64,000 nucleotides of DNA from UBA946 sp031550725 (lineage in GTDB: Bacteria > Bacillota > Clostridia > Oscillospirales > Ruminococcaceae): assembly GCA_031550725.1 (NCBI GenBank), contig JAVBOH010000007.1, forward strand, positions 1-64,000, written 5' to 3'. Position 1 is the first letter of the stretch, and each line of letters starts with the position of its first letter. Positions 9,114 through 18,081 of this stretch are shown here, in pieces. Below the pieces are notes generated by a model. That model did not search any database and was not told the origin of the DNA. It worked only from the letters and a program-made list of their open reading frames with translations. The position numbers and the translations under genes were made by a program.

Positions 9114-9569
9114 ATGAAAATAATAGAAGTCACAGAAAGAACACCCTTACTGATATTGCAGTTATCAGAAGTATGGGAGAAATCCGTAAAAGCAACTCAC
9201 TTATTTTTATCAGATGATGAAATTAACGAGATTAAGAATTATGTACCACAGGCAATAAGTGAAGTATCAAGCTTGATTGTAGTAACGAATGACATTGAAC
9301 TTCCAATTGGATTTATGGGAATAGATAATCATAAACTTGAAATGCTGTTTATTGCTCCTGAATATATAGGAAAAGAAATTGGCAAAGCACTAATTGAATA
9401 TGGATTTGAACATTTTGATGTGAATGAGGTTTGTGTAAACGAGCAAAATCCTAGTGCGTTAGGTTTTTATCAGCATATGGGGTTTCATGCTTATAAGAGG
9501 TCTGATTTAGACGAACAAGGTAGAACTTATCCTATTTTATATATGAGATTACAAGTTAATACGATATAA
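9114..9569 (+). CDS. GNAT-family N-acetyltransferase
   Basis: 151 residues. The acetyl-CoA-binding motif A is seen as LEMLFIAPEYIGKEIGKALIEYGFEHF, followed by the motif B segment VNEQNPSALGFYQHMGFHAYKRSDLDEQGRTYPILYMRL. This C-terminal pattern is typical of the YjcF/PhnO-like small-molecule acetyltransferases. It is the last gene of the 7390-9569 unit, which is closed by a terminator. Confidence 0.8.
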   Translation: MKIIEVTERTPLLILQLSEVWEKSVKATHLFLSDDEINEIKNYVPQAISEVSSLIVVTNDIELPIGFMGIDNHKLEMLFIAPEYIGKEIGKALIEYGFEHFDVNEVCVNEQNPSALGFYQHMGFHAYKRSDLDEQGRTYPILYMRLQVNTI

Positions 9570-9576
9570 TAAAAAC

Positions 9577-9605
9577 AACGCCTAGGCTCTCAAAACCTCG
9601 GCGTT
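9577..9605 (+). terminator. Hairpin terminator after the GNAT gene
   Basis: Stem AACGCC..AGG / CCT..GGCGTT with one mismatch, followed by ATTTT. Confidence 0.6.
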
Positions 9606-9694
9606 ATTTTCATTATGACAGTAAACTACAAAATTCTTAATTTTGAATAAACATACAAATATAATTGATTATATTCCAAAATGAGAACACTATA

Positions 9695-9723
9695 TTGACT
9701 TATTGAATATTATATGCTATAAT
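9695..9723 (+). promoter_or_regulatory. Promoter of the DUF4143 ATPase gene
   Basis: TTGACT (9695-9700), 17-bp spacer ending TATGC, TATAAT (9718-9723), with an extended -10 TG. Nearly the same as the promoter at 6111. Confidence 0.7.
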
Positions 9724-9752
9724 TGGAACAATAAAAATGTGAGGTGATATAA

Positions 9753-10979
9753 TTGGTTGAACGAAAAGAATATCTCGAAAGCTTAAAGTCATGGAAAGAT
9801 GAGCAAGTAATAAAGGTTGTTACAGGCATACGTCGCTGTGGCAAATCAACTCTGCTCACGCAATATCAGTCATGGCTTTTAGAAAACGGTGTTTCAAAAG
9901 AACAAATTATAGCAGTAAACTTTGAGGAAATGGAATATGAGGAACTGCTTGACTATAAAAAGCTGTATTCATATTTGAAAGAAAGGCTTGTTGTTAATAA
10001 GACTACTTATATCTTTTTGGACGAAATTCAAAAGGTACCTTTCTTTGAAAAAGCTGTGGATAGTTTGTATGTGAAACCGAATGTTGATATCTATATCACA
10101 GGCTCAAACGCATATATGCTGTCCGGTGACTTGGCAACACTTCTTAGCGGCAGATATGTTGAAATTAAGATGCTGCCATTATCATTCAAGGAGTTTCTCT
10201 TTCTCACAAATCTTCCAACGGAGCAAGGTTTTGCAGAGTATTTGAAAAATGGTGGACTTCCATATATTGCAGCAATGGAACGCAGTAACGAAAAAGCAGA
10301 AACCTATTTAGAGGGTATATATAACACTGTCATTGTCAGAGATATTGAGGACAGACAGGCTCGTCGTGAAAGTGATAAGGATATGCGTAAGATAACTGAC
10401 ATCGCACTTTTAAAGACAATAGCGAAGTATTTATCGAGCGTTGTCGGAAGTCCTGTGTCTATACGCAGTATTACGGATTATCTTAGCTCGAACGGAAGAA
10501 AAATTTCACCCAATACAGTAAATGATTATGTAGAAGCACTCACAGAATCGTTTATTTTCTATCCTGTTGAGCGTTTTGATATAGTCGGAAAGCAGATTTT
10601 ACAGGCGAACAGAAAGTTTTATATCGTAGACTTAGGTCTTAGAAATCATATTTTGCCACGTAAAAATTATGACCTTGGTTTTTCTCTTGAAAATGTAGTA
10701 TATTTTGAACTTTTAAGGCGTGGATATAAGGTAACTATCGGTAAAAATGGAAATACAGAGGTTGACTTTGTTGCAGAAAAAAAAGGTGCATACTCATATT
10801 TTCAGGTTACTGCTGATATGACTGCAAAAGAAACCTTTGAACGTGAAATGCGTCCACTTGAAAATATCAGGGATAATTATGAGAAAACTGTTTTGACTGC
10901 TGATTTGCTGACGGTGGGTAATTATAATGGGATTAAGGTTAAAAATTTGGTGGAGTGGCTGATTGAAAAGGACAAATAA
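9753..10979 (+). CDS. AAA ATPase with C-terminal DUF4143 domain
   Basis: 408 residues, starting at TTG after GAGGTGAT. The N-terminal AAA_14 domain has Walker A VTGIRRCGKST (about residue 24), Walker B TYIFLDEIQ (about 90) and the sensor segment IYITGSNAYMLSGDLATLLSGR. The middle has winged-helix features (SPNTVNDYVEALTESFIFY). The DUF4143 end contains ENVVYFELLRRGY and EVDFVAEKKG..YFQV, a pattern like the restriction-endonuclease fold. These proteins are widespread in gut Clostridia and Bacteroides; their role is not established. Confidence 0.85.
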   Translation: MVERKEYLESLKSWKDEQVIKVVTGIRRCGKSTLLTQYQSWLLENGVSKEQIIAVNFEEMEYEELLDYKKLYSYLKERLVVNKTTYIFLDEIQKVPFFEKAVDSLYVKPNVDIYITGSNAYMLSGDLATLLSGRYVEIKMLPLSFKEFLFLTNLPTEQGFAEYLKNGGLPYIAAMERSNEKAETYLEGIYNTVIVRDIEDRQARRESDKDMRKITDIALLKTIAKYLSSVVGSPVSIRSITDYLSSNGRKISPNTVNDYVEALTESFIFYPVERFDIVGKQILQANRKFYIVDLGLRNHILPRKNYDLGFSLENVVYFELLRRGYKVTIGKNGNTEVDFVAEKKGAYSYFQVTADMTAKETFEREMRPLENIRDNYEKTVLTADLLTVGNYNGIKVKNLVEWLIEKDK

Positions 10980-11099
10980 GGAAGATATTGATTTGGATAC
11001 TTCTAAAATATTAGCAAATAATTTTAAATGTATAAAAAGAAATTTGTGATATAGTGAAAATTTAAATTCTCTAGTAATCTGAAATTCGGAGATGGTATA

Positions 11100-11720
11100 T
11101 TGAAAAACATAATTATAGCAGGTCCTAGTAGATCAGGTAAAACAACACTCGCTAGAAAAATTAACGAGGAATTTAACCATTTTGTTATCAGTCTTGATAA
11201 GCTTACAGCAACTTTTCAAGGTGCATATCCACAGCTTGATATAAGACTTAACTGGGACAGAGAACAAAACACAGCAAACCTAGCTCCGTTTCTTGCTCAT
11301 TTTCTTGGGATGTTTTCATCTGATAATGGTGTTGTTAATGAACTAAATTTACACGCACATATCATAAAAGGAAACAGATTTGTTCTTGAGGGTGCATACT
11401 TTGATTTTGATAAAATGCTAGCTATTTTGCAAATGTACGAAATGGAAAACTTGAAAGATAATTTTATATTAATAGGTTTAGTGCAGAATAAGAAAACTGC
11501 TGATGATTTTTTCAATGATTTTAAAAAGTATGACAAACCAGACGATTGGACTTACAGCCTAAATGATACTGACCTAAGAGAAATTAGTGAGGATGCTGTT
11601 ACATTCAGTCAAAACATGACTGAACTTTTAGTCAAACATGGTTTTACAATTTATGATACTGGGGTAGAGCGTGAGCAAGTTTTTGATAGGATTATTGAGG
11701 GTATAAAGGCTCGATTTTAA
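11100..11720 (+). CDS. P-loop nucleoside/adenylate kinase-like ATPase
   Basis: 206 residues. The Walker A motif is at the very start (IAGPSRSGKTTLARKI, residues 5-20) and is followed by HFVISLDKLTATFQ, the layout of small P-loop kinases that phosphorylate nucleosides or other small molecules. An acidic GAYFDFDKML segment around residue 98 could contribute the Walker B position. The substrate is unknown. It is 33 bp upstream of a methyltransferase fusion gene and may share its transcript. Confidence 0.6.
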   Translation: MKNIIIAGPSRSGKTTLARKINEEFNHFVISLDKLTATFQGAYPQLDIRLNWDREQNTANLAPFLAHFLGMFSSDNGVVNELNLHAHIIKGNRFVLEGAYFDFDKMLAILQMYEMENLKDNFILIGLVQNKKTADDFFNDFKKYDKPDDWTYSLNDTDLREISEDAVTFSQNMTELLVKHGFTIYDTGVEREQVFDRIIEGIKARF

Positions 11721-11753
11721 TAACAGAATTTTATTTTACGGAGGTTCAACACA

Positions 11754-12962
11754 ATGTCAAACAGAGAAATTGAAAGTTATATCAATGAAATACTCACTGA
11801 TGATGACAAAAAGAACGCATTAGATTTCACCAAATATTTGCGTGAGAACGACTTGATTTTTAAACGTGATATGGGCTATTGGGCATTTACTCATTATTGG
11901 TGGATTATGCTTAATGAAAAATGCCTATGCTTTATTTTGATTAATGGCGGAGAGGACGAAAGTGAACCTTTAGGCTGGACAGTTTGGTATGATTATAGTG
12001 ATTCGGAGCATTTTGATGAGTATAACATGGACGAGCAAATAAAGGAAACTGTTTGGAAACACGTTGATTTATGTGGGAATTGTGGTGGTTGTGATATACC
12101 TGGTGGAAATACAAAAAAGATATTTGGACTTGAATTTAACAATGTTTGTGTCACTTCTATGAGAATTAAAAATCCAAATACTACGGAATTGGAATGGATG
12201 AAAAAGATTATTGAGATTAGTAAAAACGATATTCTGAGAGAAAATAACTTAGATCAAATCGCAAAATCTTATGACAGACATTTCATAGAATATGGTGATG
12301 AAAATTCACTGGCATATGACAACTTACCTGATTATATAACTAATGACCCAGACTACTTTAAATGGAAATCAGAATGTGATGGCGAAAATATTGACAGCGA
12401 AAGTATAATTGATATTGAGAGCTATTTATCGCCAGCAAAGGATATGAAATTCATTCAGCTTGGGTGTTCAGTGAGTTTAATGACTAAGGGTTATGACAAA
12501 TGGCCATCATTATATCATGGCGTTGACATAAGTAATGAAACAATTAAATTACTCAATAGTTTTGTTGCAGAGAATGAATTGCATATTGGCTCTTTATATT
12601 GTGGAAGTGTACATGAAACACCTTTTGAAGACAGTTATTTTGATATTGGCGACTGTATTGGGGTACTAGAATATTATACGAGGGAGTTTGTCGAAAAGGC
12701 ACTTATTGAATTTCATCGGATTATTAAGCCTGACGGAAAATTTGTGCTCGATATTCCGAATATAAAAAGTCCTAATGGCAGAGTAATGATGTTGATTGAA
12801 GAATGTATGGGACGACCTGACAAGTTTGATTTGTCACCTGATGAGTTTGAAAGTATGATCGAAAAGTATTTTTATATTGAGAAATCAAATAGAGCTGTTT
12901 CCGAAAAATGTGGATATATGACAATGGTGTATTGTTTGCGGTGTAATAAAAAATGTGTTTAG
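11754..12962 (+). CDS. Two-domain protein: unknown N-terminal domain fused to a methyltransferase-like domain
   Basis: 402 residues. Residues 1-165 form a soluble domain rich in aromatic and acidic residues (MGYWAFTHYWWIMLNEK) with a CGNCGGCDIPGG cluster that could bind metal. Residues 220-400 follow the class I methyltransferase order: MKFIQLGCSVSLMTKGY in the place of motif I, YHGVDISNETI as acidic motif II, FDIGDCIGVLEYY as motif IV and IIKPDGKFVLDIPN after it. Motif I lacks the usual GxGxG, so SAM binding is uncertain and the enzyme may be divergent or inactive. The start follows ACGGAGG. Confidence 0.65.
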   Translation: MSNREIESYINEILTDDDKKNALDFTKYLRENDLIFKRDMGYWAFTHYWWIMLNEKCLCFILINGGEDESEPLGWTVWYDYSDSEHFDEYNMDEQIKETVWKHVDLCGNCGGCDIPGGNTKKIFGLEFNNVCVTSMRIKNPNTTELEWMKKIIEISKNDILRENNLDQIAKSYDRHFIEYGDENSLAYDNLPDYITNDPDYFKWKSECDGENIDSESIIDIESYLSPAKDMKFIQLGCSVSLMTKGYDKWPSLYHGVDISNETIKLLNSFVAENELHIGSLYCGSVHETPFEDSYFDIGDCIGVLEYYTREFVEKALIEFHRIIKPDGKFVLDIPNIKSPNGRVMMLIEECMGRPDKFDLSPDEFESMIEKYFYIEKSNRAVSEKCGYMTMVYCLRCNKKCV

Positions 12963-13018
12963 CCGAGTAGTTTTTAACAAGCTGAATTTTCTGCATAAAA
13001 ATAATTTCAAAAACCCTA

Positions 13019-13049
13019 TTGACTTTGACATGATGTCAAGGTTTATACT
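13019..13049 (+). promoter_or_regulatory. MerR-type promoter with 19-bp spacer and dyad operator
   Basis: TTGACT (13019-13024) and TATACT (13044-13049) are separated by 19 bp, the over-long spacer typical of MerR-activated promoters. A perfect palindrome TTGACA-TGA-TGTCAA (13025-13039) fills the spacer. It sits directly in front of a merR-family gene, so autoregulation is likely. Confidence 0.8.
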
Positions 13050-13056
13050 AAATACA

Positions 13057-13070
13057 GCAATCCGGATTGC
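13057..13070. promoter_or_regulatory. 14-bp perfect palindrome downstream of the MerR promoter
   Basis: GCAATCCGGATTGC lies 7 bp after the -10 box, about where transcription starts. It could be a second operator or a 5' hairpin in the mRNA. Confidence 0.45.
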
Positions 13071-13093
13071 AACAATTAAAGAGGTGAGTTTTA

Positions 13094-13915
13094 ATGTTCA
13101 GAATTGGTGAATTTTCAAGTCTTGTTCATGTTTCGGCTCGAATGTTACGTTATTATGAAAAATGCGGACTTCTTTCTCCTGAGGAAATTGACAATTTTAC
13201 AGGATACAGACTTTATAGTGCAAAACAAATTTCGCTTGTTTCACGCATTGTTATGCTGCGTGATATGGGTTTTAATGTGGAAGAAATAAGAGCAGCACTT
13301 GTGCATTTTGAAAGTAATAATACTAGGGAAATAGAACAGCTTTTATATAATAAGAGTCTTGAAATACAAAAATCAATAGATGCTGAACATGACAAACTCA
13401 ACATGATTGCCGATGTTATCGGTGAATTTAAAAAGGAGCGTGTCAATATGGTTTTTGATGTTGAATTAAAGGAATTACCTGCTGTCAAGGTGCTGTCATT
13501 TAGAAAAATTGTTTCTGCTTATGACAAAGAGGGTGAGCTTTGGGGTGAACTCATGGGATTTGTCTATCAGAATAAAATTGCTTGTGGCGAGGGTGGATAC
13601 TCAATTTATCATGATGGTGACAAAAAAGATGATGATGTTGATATAGAAATTGCAATGCCAGTACTTGAGCTTGGTATAAGTCAAGGTGACTATATCTTCA
13701 AGGAGCTTGAAGCAATTCCACAAGCTGCAACTGTACGTTTTTCAGGCTCATATTATGGATATTCGGCAGCTATGGAAAAGGTTGCAACTTGGATGGAAAC
13801 TAACAGTTATGGCTTTGCAGGTTTGGTACGTGGATTAGCTGTTGTTTCAATGACTGAAGCTAAGTCCGAAGATGATTTGCTGACTGAAATTCAAATCCCT
13901 GTAAGGAAAATATAA
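13094..13915 (+). CDS. MerR-family regulator with GyrI-like effector domain
   Basis: 273 residues. An N-terminal MerR winged helix (MFRIGEFSSLVHVSARMLRYYEKCGLLSPE, residues 1-70) is followed by a dimerisation coiled coil (about 75-118). The C-terminal ~150-residue domain resembles the GyrI/AraC effector-binding fold of BmrR-like drug sensors (VELKELPAVKVLSFRKI, then GDYIFKELEAIPQAATVRFSGSYYGYSAAMEKVATWM). It probably senses a small lipophilic or cationic ligand. It has its own 19-bp-spacer promoter and is followed by a very strong terminator. No efflux gene is adjacent, so its target other than itself is unknown. Confidence 0.85.
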   Translation: MFRIGEFSSLVHVSARMLRYYEKCGLLSPEEIDNFTGYRLYSAKQISLVSRIVMLRDMGFNVEEIRAALVHFESNNTREIEQLLYNKSLEIQKSIDAEHDKLNMIADVIGEFKKERVNMVFDVELKELPAVKVLSFRKIVSAYDKEGELWGELMGFVYQNKIACGEGGYSIYHDGDKKDDDVDIEIAMPVLELGISQGDYIFKELEAIPQAATVRFSGSYYGYSAAMEKVATWMETNSYGFAGLVRGLAVVSMTEAKSEDDLLTEIQIPVRKI

Positions 13916-13935
13916 GCCTATACCTATTCATATTA

Positions 13936-13981
13936 TTGATTAAGAACCCCCACTGTTTTGTCGGTGGGGGTTCTTAATCAA
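13936..13981. terminator. Strong bidirectional terminator
   Basis: 18-bp perfect stem (core AAGAACCCCCAC / GTGGGGGTTCTT) with a 10-nt loop. Confidence 0.85.
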
Positions 13982-14108
13982 GCAGCCAATCAATAATATT
14001 TATTACTTAAATTCCATCAATAGAATTAGACAAGCTCTTATCCATCGTGAGAATAAACTTATCAATACTACAAATTTTTGAAAATATTATGTTTTTATTA
14101 TTGATACT

Positions 14109-14149
14109 AAAAATAAGTGTCACGGTACCGAGCCACGATACTTATTTTT
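14109..14149. terminator. Hairpin terminator at the end of the Fic gene
   Basis: 13-bp stem AAAAATAAGTGTC / GATACTTATTTTT (one G-T pair), with a U-run on both strands. It lies just downstream of the minus-strand Fic gene. Confidence 0.7.
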
Positions 14150-14172
14150 CATATTAGTAAACAAATATATCT

Positions 14173-15219
14173 TTACTTGAGCCTAAAATAGCAAGTCGAT
14201 TTTCCACTACCCTCACGCTTTAATTCACACTCATTAACCATTTTCCTCAAAGCACCCTCAACAGAACTAACACTAAGTGACGGACATAATTCTCTGATAT
14301 CCTGCTTAGTAAACCGTCCGATTTTGCCGAGAGTTGCCTTTCTTACCATATCAATAGCAGGAAGCTTATCCTCAACAATTGAGTATCTATCCTCAAAGTC
14401 CTTATATGCTGCAAGAATTGTGCCGAGAATATATTTTATAAATGGAATATTATCTTCAGTACCATCATGCCAGCCATGCTGTGAGCTGTTCAGCACATCA
14501 TAATACAAGTCTTTGGTATTAGCGATTTTAGCTTCCAATGAAATATATTTGCCAATATAAAATTCACTTCGGTATAATAGCAGAGTGGTGAGCAATCGGC
14601 TCATTCGTCCGTTACCATCATTAAATGGGTGAATACATAGAAAGTCATGAATAAAAATTGGTATTGCAATTAGTGGTTCAAGCTCAAAATTACCGATAAC
14701 TCTGTTATATTCCTCACAAATTCTATCCAAAGCTTCAGCTGTTTCAAACGGTGCAAGTGGTGTAAATAAGGTTTCTGTATGACCGTCAGGATATGTTGCA
14801 CTAATATAATTCTGTACATTTTTTGTAAGACCAGTCATAGGATTATTCATATAACTATACATGATTTTGTGTAGCTGTAAAATATAATTTCTTGAAATAG
14901 GAATTACATCAAAGCTTTCATGTATGATATTAAGCACATCACGATAGCCTGCGATTTCCTGTTCATCACGGTTTTTAGGAGTGGTTTTTTTCAGTGCAAG
15001 TTGTTTTATACGAGTGCCTGTAGTAACAATACCCTCGATAGCATTTGATGCTTCAGTACTTTGGATTTTTGCAATTTCTACAAGCTTTTCAAGTTCATCA
15101 GGACGCTGTTTCAGATACTGCTCTTGTTTTCCTGCCTCTTTGTATATTGCAGCAATAAGACTAAGGATATCAGAATCCCATTTTTGCTCTTTAATTGCAA
15201 AGTAATTAAATTCTCTCAT
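14173..15219 (-). CDS. Fic-family protein (probable AMP transferase) with class II inhibitory motif
   Basis: 348 residues from the ATG at 15219; a longer frame exists, but its extra 52 residues are hydrophobic and non-conserved and the ribosome-site-like sequence lies just before this ATG. The Fic catalytic loop HPFNDGNGR is at about residues 197-205, and an N-terminal SNAIEG (about 58-63) matches the (S/T)xxxE(G/N) inhibitory helix of class II Fic enzymes. A winged-helix domain closes the protein. Fic proteins usually transfer AMP from ATP to a hydroxyl side chain of a target protein. The self-inhibitory motif explains why no antitoxin gene is adjacent. Target unknown. Confidence 0.9.
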   Translation of the reverse strand: MREFNYFAIKEQKWDSDILSLIAAIYKEAGKQEQYLKQRPDELEKLVEIAKIQSTEASNAIEGIVTTGTRIKQLALKKTTPKNRDEQEIAGYRDVLNIIHESFDVIPISRNYILQLHKIMYSYMNNPMTGLTKNVQNYISATYPDGHTETLFTPLAPFETAEALDRICEEYNRVIGNFELEPLIAIPIFIHDFLCIHPFNDGNGRMSRLLTTLLLYRSEFYIGKYISLEAKIANTKDLYYDVLNSSQHGWHDGTEDNIPFIKYILGTILAAYKDFEDRYSIVEDKLPAIDMVRKATLGKIGRFTKQDIRELCPSLSVSSVEGALRKMVNECELKREGSGKSTCYFRLK

Positions 15220-15308
15220 TCCCTTATCACCACACCTTTCCCTTAAAATATAGTATATAACAAGGGAAATGTCAAGTAGTATTTGATATACATATAAAGT
15301 TATAATGT

Positions 15309-15336
15309 AAACGTCATGGCTCGAAATCACGACGTT
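15309..15336. repeat. Short hairpin upstream of the Fic gene
   Basis: AACGTC / GACGTT arms around a loop that resembles the loop of the terminators at 4491 and 14109. A T-rich run follows on the plus strand. Confidence 0.4.
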
Positions 15337-15453
15337 CTTTTTTATGCTTTTTATAGTCAAAAATACATCCATCACTTATTTCAATAACCATTCCAATTAA
15401 TTCTATTGACTGTATTGGTCGGTAGAATTTTCAAATGTCCGTTCAAAATATTT

Positions 15454-16428
15454 CTACTCAAAATATCCATACAAACTCTCCAGCCACTTAACCTCATGCC
15501 TCTTACTAATAGTAACCAGTGAAACATCAATCTCAGCAAATCCCATCATAACATCTTTGAAATTCCTGTAATTAAGCGACTTCAAAGCAAGATGTAGTGA
15601 CTTCTTTTCAGGAATAAGTTCGAGCAGCCTTATCATACGCCGTCTTAATTCAGGCTTTTTTACACATTCACGAATAAGCTTTTCAGCTTTAGGTTTCTTA
15701 TAGTAATCCCCAGGAGGAACAATGTATCTGAATGTATCCATAAAGATACTAGCAGAATTTTCAGCTAGGTTAATAATCTGATTTTCAGTATAAGTATCAT
15801 CAGCATACGCACAAATGGTATCATGTTTCGTAAGTCTAACCTCAAATTTCAATATACCTTTATTATTCACATGCTTAGCCCAGAACTCGATACCATTACT
15901 ATTTCCCTCCAAAGCAAAACATGATGCCTTATCAATTTTCTCACAGTCATTTTCCTTATCACGCTTAATAGGAGAAAAACACTTAACTTTCCCTATGTTA
16001 TATAAAATCTTTATATAATCAAAAGCCTTTGCTCTACTTCCAACATCAATATCAGAAGCGAAAATAACACGAGTCATCTTGAAATCATACAGGCTATACT
16101 CGTTATTGAAATAGGAATTAACCCTGTCTTCAATTATATCATGCAGCTTAGAAATATTCTTAGCAGATGTATTCCAAAGTTCATTAGATGAATTTCCAAA
16201 TATCATACCAGGATAAATAATAACCCTGATTTTCTTCTTTTTCTTATACTCATGATAAGCAATCTTAAAACCTTTCTTAATGAGAGAATTATCTTCATAA
16301 CCATAATCAGTTTCTTCAATATCGAAACCTTTTTTACTAGCTTTTGTATATGCACGACTTAAGTGTTCATTGAATAATTTTGAATCTACACACACTGTAA
16401 GTTTGATTAACTGGATTGAACATTTCAT
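15454..16428 (-). CDS. Replication-initiator-like protein, phage/plasmid rolling-circle type (divergent)
   Basis: 324 residues. The order of segments resembles filamentous-phage gene II/X-type and related plasmid Rep proteins: a N-terminal IQLIKLTVCVD strand, the YDFKMTRVIFASDIDVG segment in the position of the tRiDytid motif, NGIEFWAKH, and GILKFEVRLTK (the conserved LRfEvrl motif). A basic C-terminal half follows. I infer replication initiation from this layout; an explicit HUH pair was not found, so an inactive or very divergent member is possible. The start follows AAAGGACG. It lies next to a second protein of the same general plan and a resolvase. Confidence 0.5.
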   Translation of the reverse strand: MKCSIQLIKLTVCVDSKLFNEHLSRAYTKASKKGFDIEETDYGYEDNSLIKKGFKIAYHEYKKKKKIRVIIYPGMIFGNSSNELWNTSAKNISKLHDIIEDRVNSYFNNEYSLYDFKMTRVIFASDIDVGSRAKAFDYIKILYNIGKVKCFSPIKRDKENDCEKIDKASCFALEGNSNGIEFWAKHVNNKGILKFEVRLTKHDTICAYADDTYTENQIINLAENSASIFMDTFRYIVPPGDYYKKPKAEKLIRECVKKPELRRRMIRLLELIPEKKSLHLALKSLNYRNFKDVMMGFAEIDVSLVTISKRHEVKWLESLYGYFE

Positions 16429-16562
16429 TTATAACACGTCCTTTGCAATTATTTTTTACAATAAAGTATCAATGTTAGATGCTTTTAATTGAAGTATTCA
16501 CATCATGATACAAAAGTTACATTGTACATTAATCAGCACTGTGCTTTTATTCCTATAAATTA

Positions 16563-17849
16563 TTAAATCATTTCACTATCAAGTTGAATTGAAGTAACAT
16601 TTTTGTTTACAAGTAATTTCGGTTCATCTTCAATATTTGTATAACCCCATTGCTCAACAAATTTAACAGCCATTTTATCATCAATAAATCTTTCATAGGT
16701 AGTTAAAAGATTAGGTATTCTTGATATATTCCAACTTCTTGGTATTGTGACAGGATTTATATTTATTTCCGATAAATCCCTTAATGTTCGATTGAATTCC
16801 TTTAGTTCCTCGCCTTGAAGAAAAGCTTTCACCTTATGAATACCTCTGAATTGATTTATTCTGCGTAATTCATTAATAAGTCGCTCTTGTTTTTTAGAGA
16901 AAAAGTGATGCCTTTTTATTTCTTTTACAGCACCATCCAAAGTAAAATAATCACCTCTGCGTATAACCCGATTAAAATAATCACGGATTAAGTCAGCACA
17001 ATAATCATCAGATAGCATAATCCTTATTATCTCTGAATATGAAATATTTTGTTGAGCTTTAATTTTCTTCATCAATGTATAAGTTTTTAGGTATTTTGCT
17101 TGTATCTCAAAACGAATTAAATCAGCAGATGAAACTATATCAGGACACTCAGTAAATTTCTTATGTAATTGCTTTTGTTTTCTGTAGCAGTTTATAGTAG
17201 CTGAATTACATTCTAAGTAAAAACTGTCACTGTCTGTTTTATATCTTTTTGAACTCTCAGAATATTCTTTTCTTTCAGTATAATGATTTGGTATATTACC
17301 CTGCTTGATTAGATATATCATTTGTTCTGATGAACAAGGTATACCTAACTCACTAAGATCAAAATTTACGCAATAATCAGGACGGCTCATTGAATAGTTA
17401 CTATACTTTCCTAAAAGAGAGGATATTTTTTCAGTTTCGGCATTAAATATAGCCTCGACATCTTTAAGATACTCAGCTGTAGCTGCTGCTAAGTAATCAT
17501 TTTCACCTGTTAATATTTTAGGGTTTATAGTAGCTTTAATACTACAAGGAGTATCAATTTCACCTGGTTTTATAAATCCTGGTGAAACATTGCCGTATCT
17601 TATTAACCATGATAAACCTTTTCTTTGATTTGGATAATGTATCACATAATATCGTTGAAACGACGAAAACAGCCATTTTGAAAAATCGTCTGCGTTCTCA
17701 GAAACTTCTTTATTCCCAATATAAAATATTTCCATTTCTCCAGTTTTTTTTATATAATCCTCAAAGGCTTGAATAATTCTAGTTGTTTCTCGCTTGGTTA
17801 ATTTCCTGATAATTGTTATTGTATGAAATCCCATTGATGTTTTATCCAT
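16563..17849 (-). CDS. Second replication-initiator-like protein
   Basis: 428 residues. It shares the plan of the neighbour at 15454 with little direct similarity: a N-terminal domain (GFHTITIIRKLTKRE), a SRPDYCVNFDLSE segment matching the xRxDyxxNxdl motif of rolling-circle Rep proteins, and a later LIRFEIQAKYLKTY motif. The C-terminal 150 residues are basic and helical. The start follows GGGGTGGAG. A role in copying a now integrated circular element is inference. It may be a paralog used with, or instead of, the neighbour. Confidence 0.45.
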   Translation of the reverse strand: MDKTSMGFHTITIIRKLTKRETTRIIQAFEDYIKKTGEMEIFYIGNKEVSENADDFSKWLFSSFQRYYVIHYPNQRKGLSWLIRYGNVSPGFIKPGEIDTPCSIKATINPKILTGENDYLAAATAEYLKDVEAIFNAETEKISSLLGKYSNYSMSRPDYCVNFDLSELGIPCSSEQMIYLIKQGNIPNHYTERKEYSESSKRYKTDSDSFYLECNSATINCYRKQKQLHKKFTECPDIVSSADLIRFEIQAKYLKTYTLMKKIKAQQNISYSEIIRIMLSDDYCADLIRDYFNRVIRRGDYFTLDGAVKEIKRHHFFSKKQERLINELRRINQFRGIHKVKAFLQGEELKEFNRTLRDLSEININPVTIPRSWNISRIPNLLTTYERFIDDKMAVKFVEQWGYTNIEDEPKLLVNKNVTSIQLDSEMI

Positions 17850-18041
17850 TTATCTCCACCCCATTTTATACACATATATTCATTTAATATATAGTGGCTA
17901 TATGTTATATATGAAATTAAATTTATACTGAATTAATATATAAGAATAACTTCTCTCTATGCAGATAAATACGATAACCATCATGAATTGTATAGATCTT
18001 TGCAATTACCAAAAGTGCGATGTGTGATATGGAATAAAAAA
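17850..18041. other. AT-rich intergenic region upstream of the Rep-like genes
   Basis: Contains the probable promoter of the 16563-17849 gene on the minus strand and many TATA-like steps. No coding sequence is seen. Confidence 0.4.
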
Positions 18042-18075
18042 AAATACAGATATAATTAACCTCATACCTGTATTT
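18042..18075 (-). terminator. Terminator of the resolvase gene
   Basis: AAATACAG / CTGTATTT arms (18042-18049 and 18068-18075), followed on the minus strand by a run of nine U. It overlaps the region just after the resolvase stop. Confidence 0.65.
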
Positions 18076-18081
18076 CATCAT

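Noticed and set aside
14173..15219. Fic as part of a two-gene toxin-antitoxin pair
   Set aside because: The protein carries its own N-terminal inhibitory motif and no small partner gene is adjacent.
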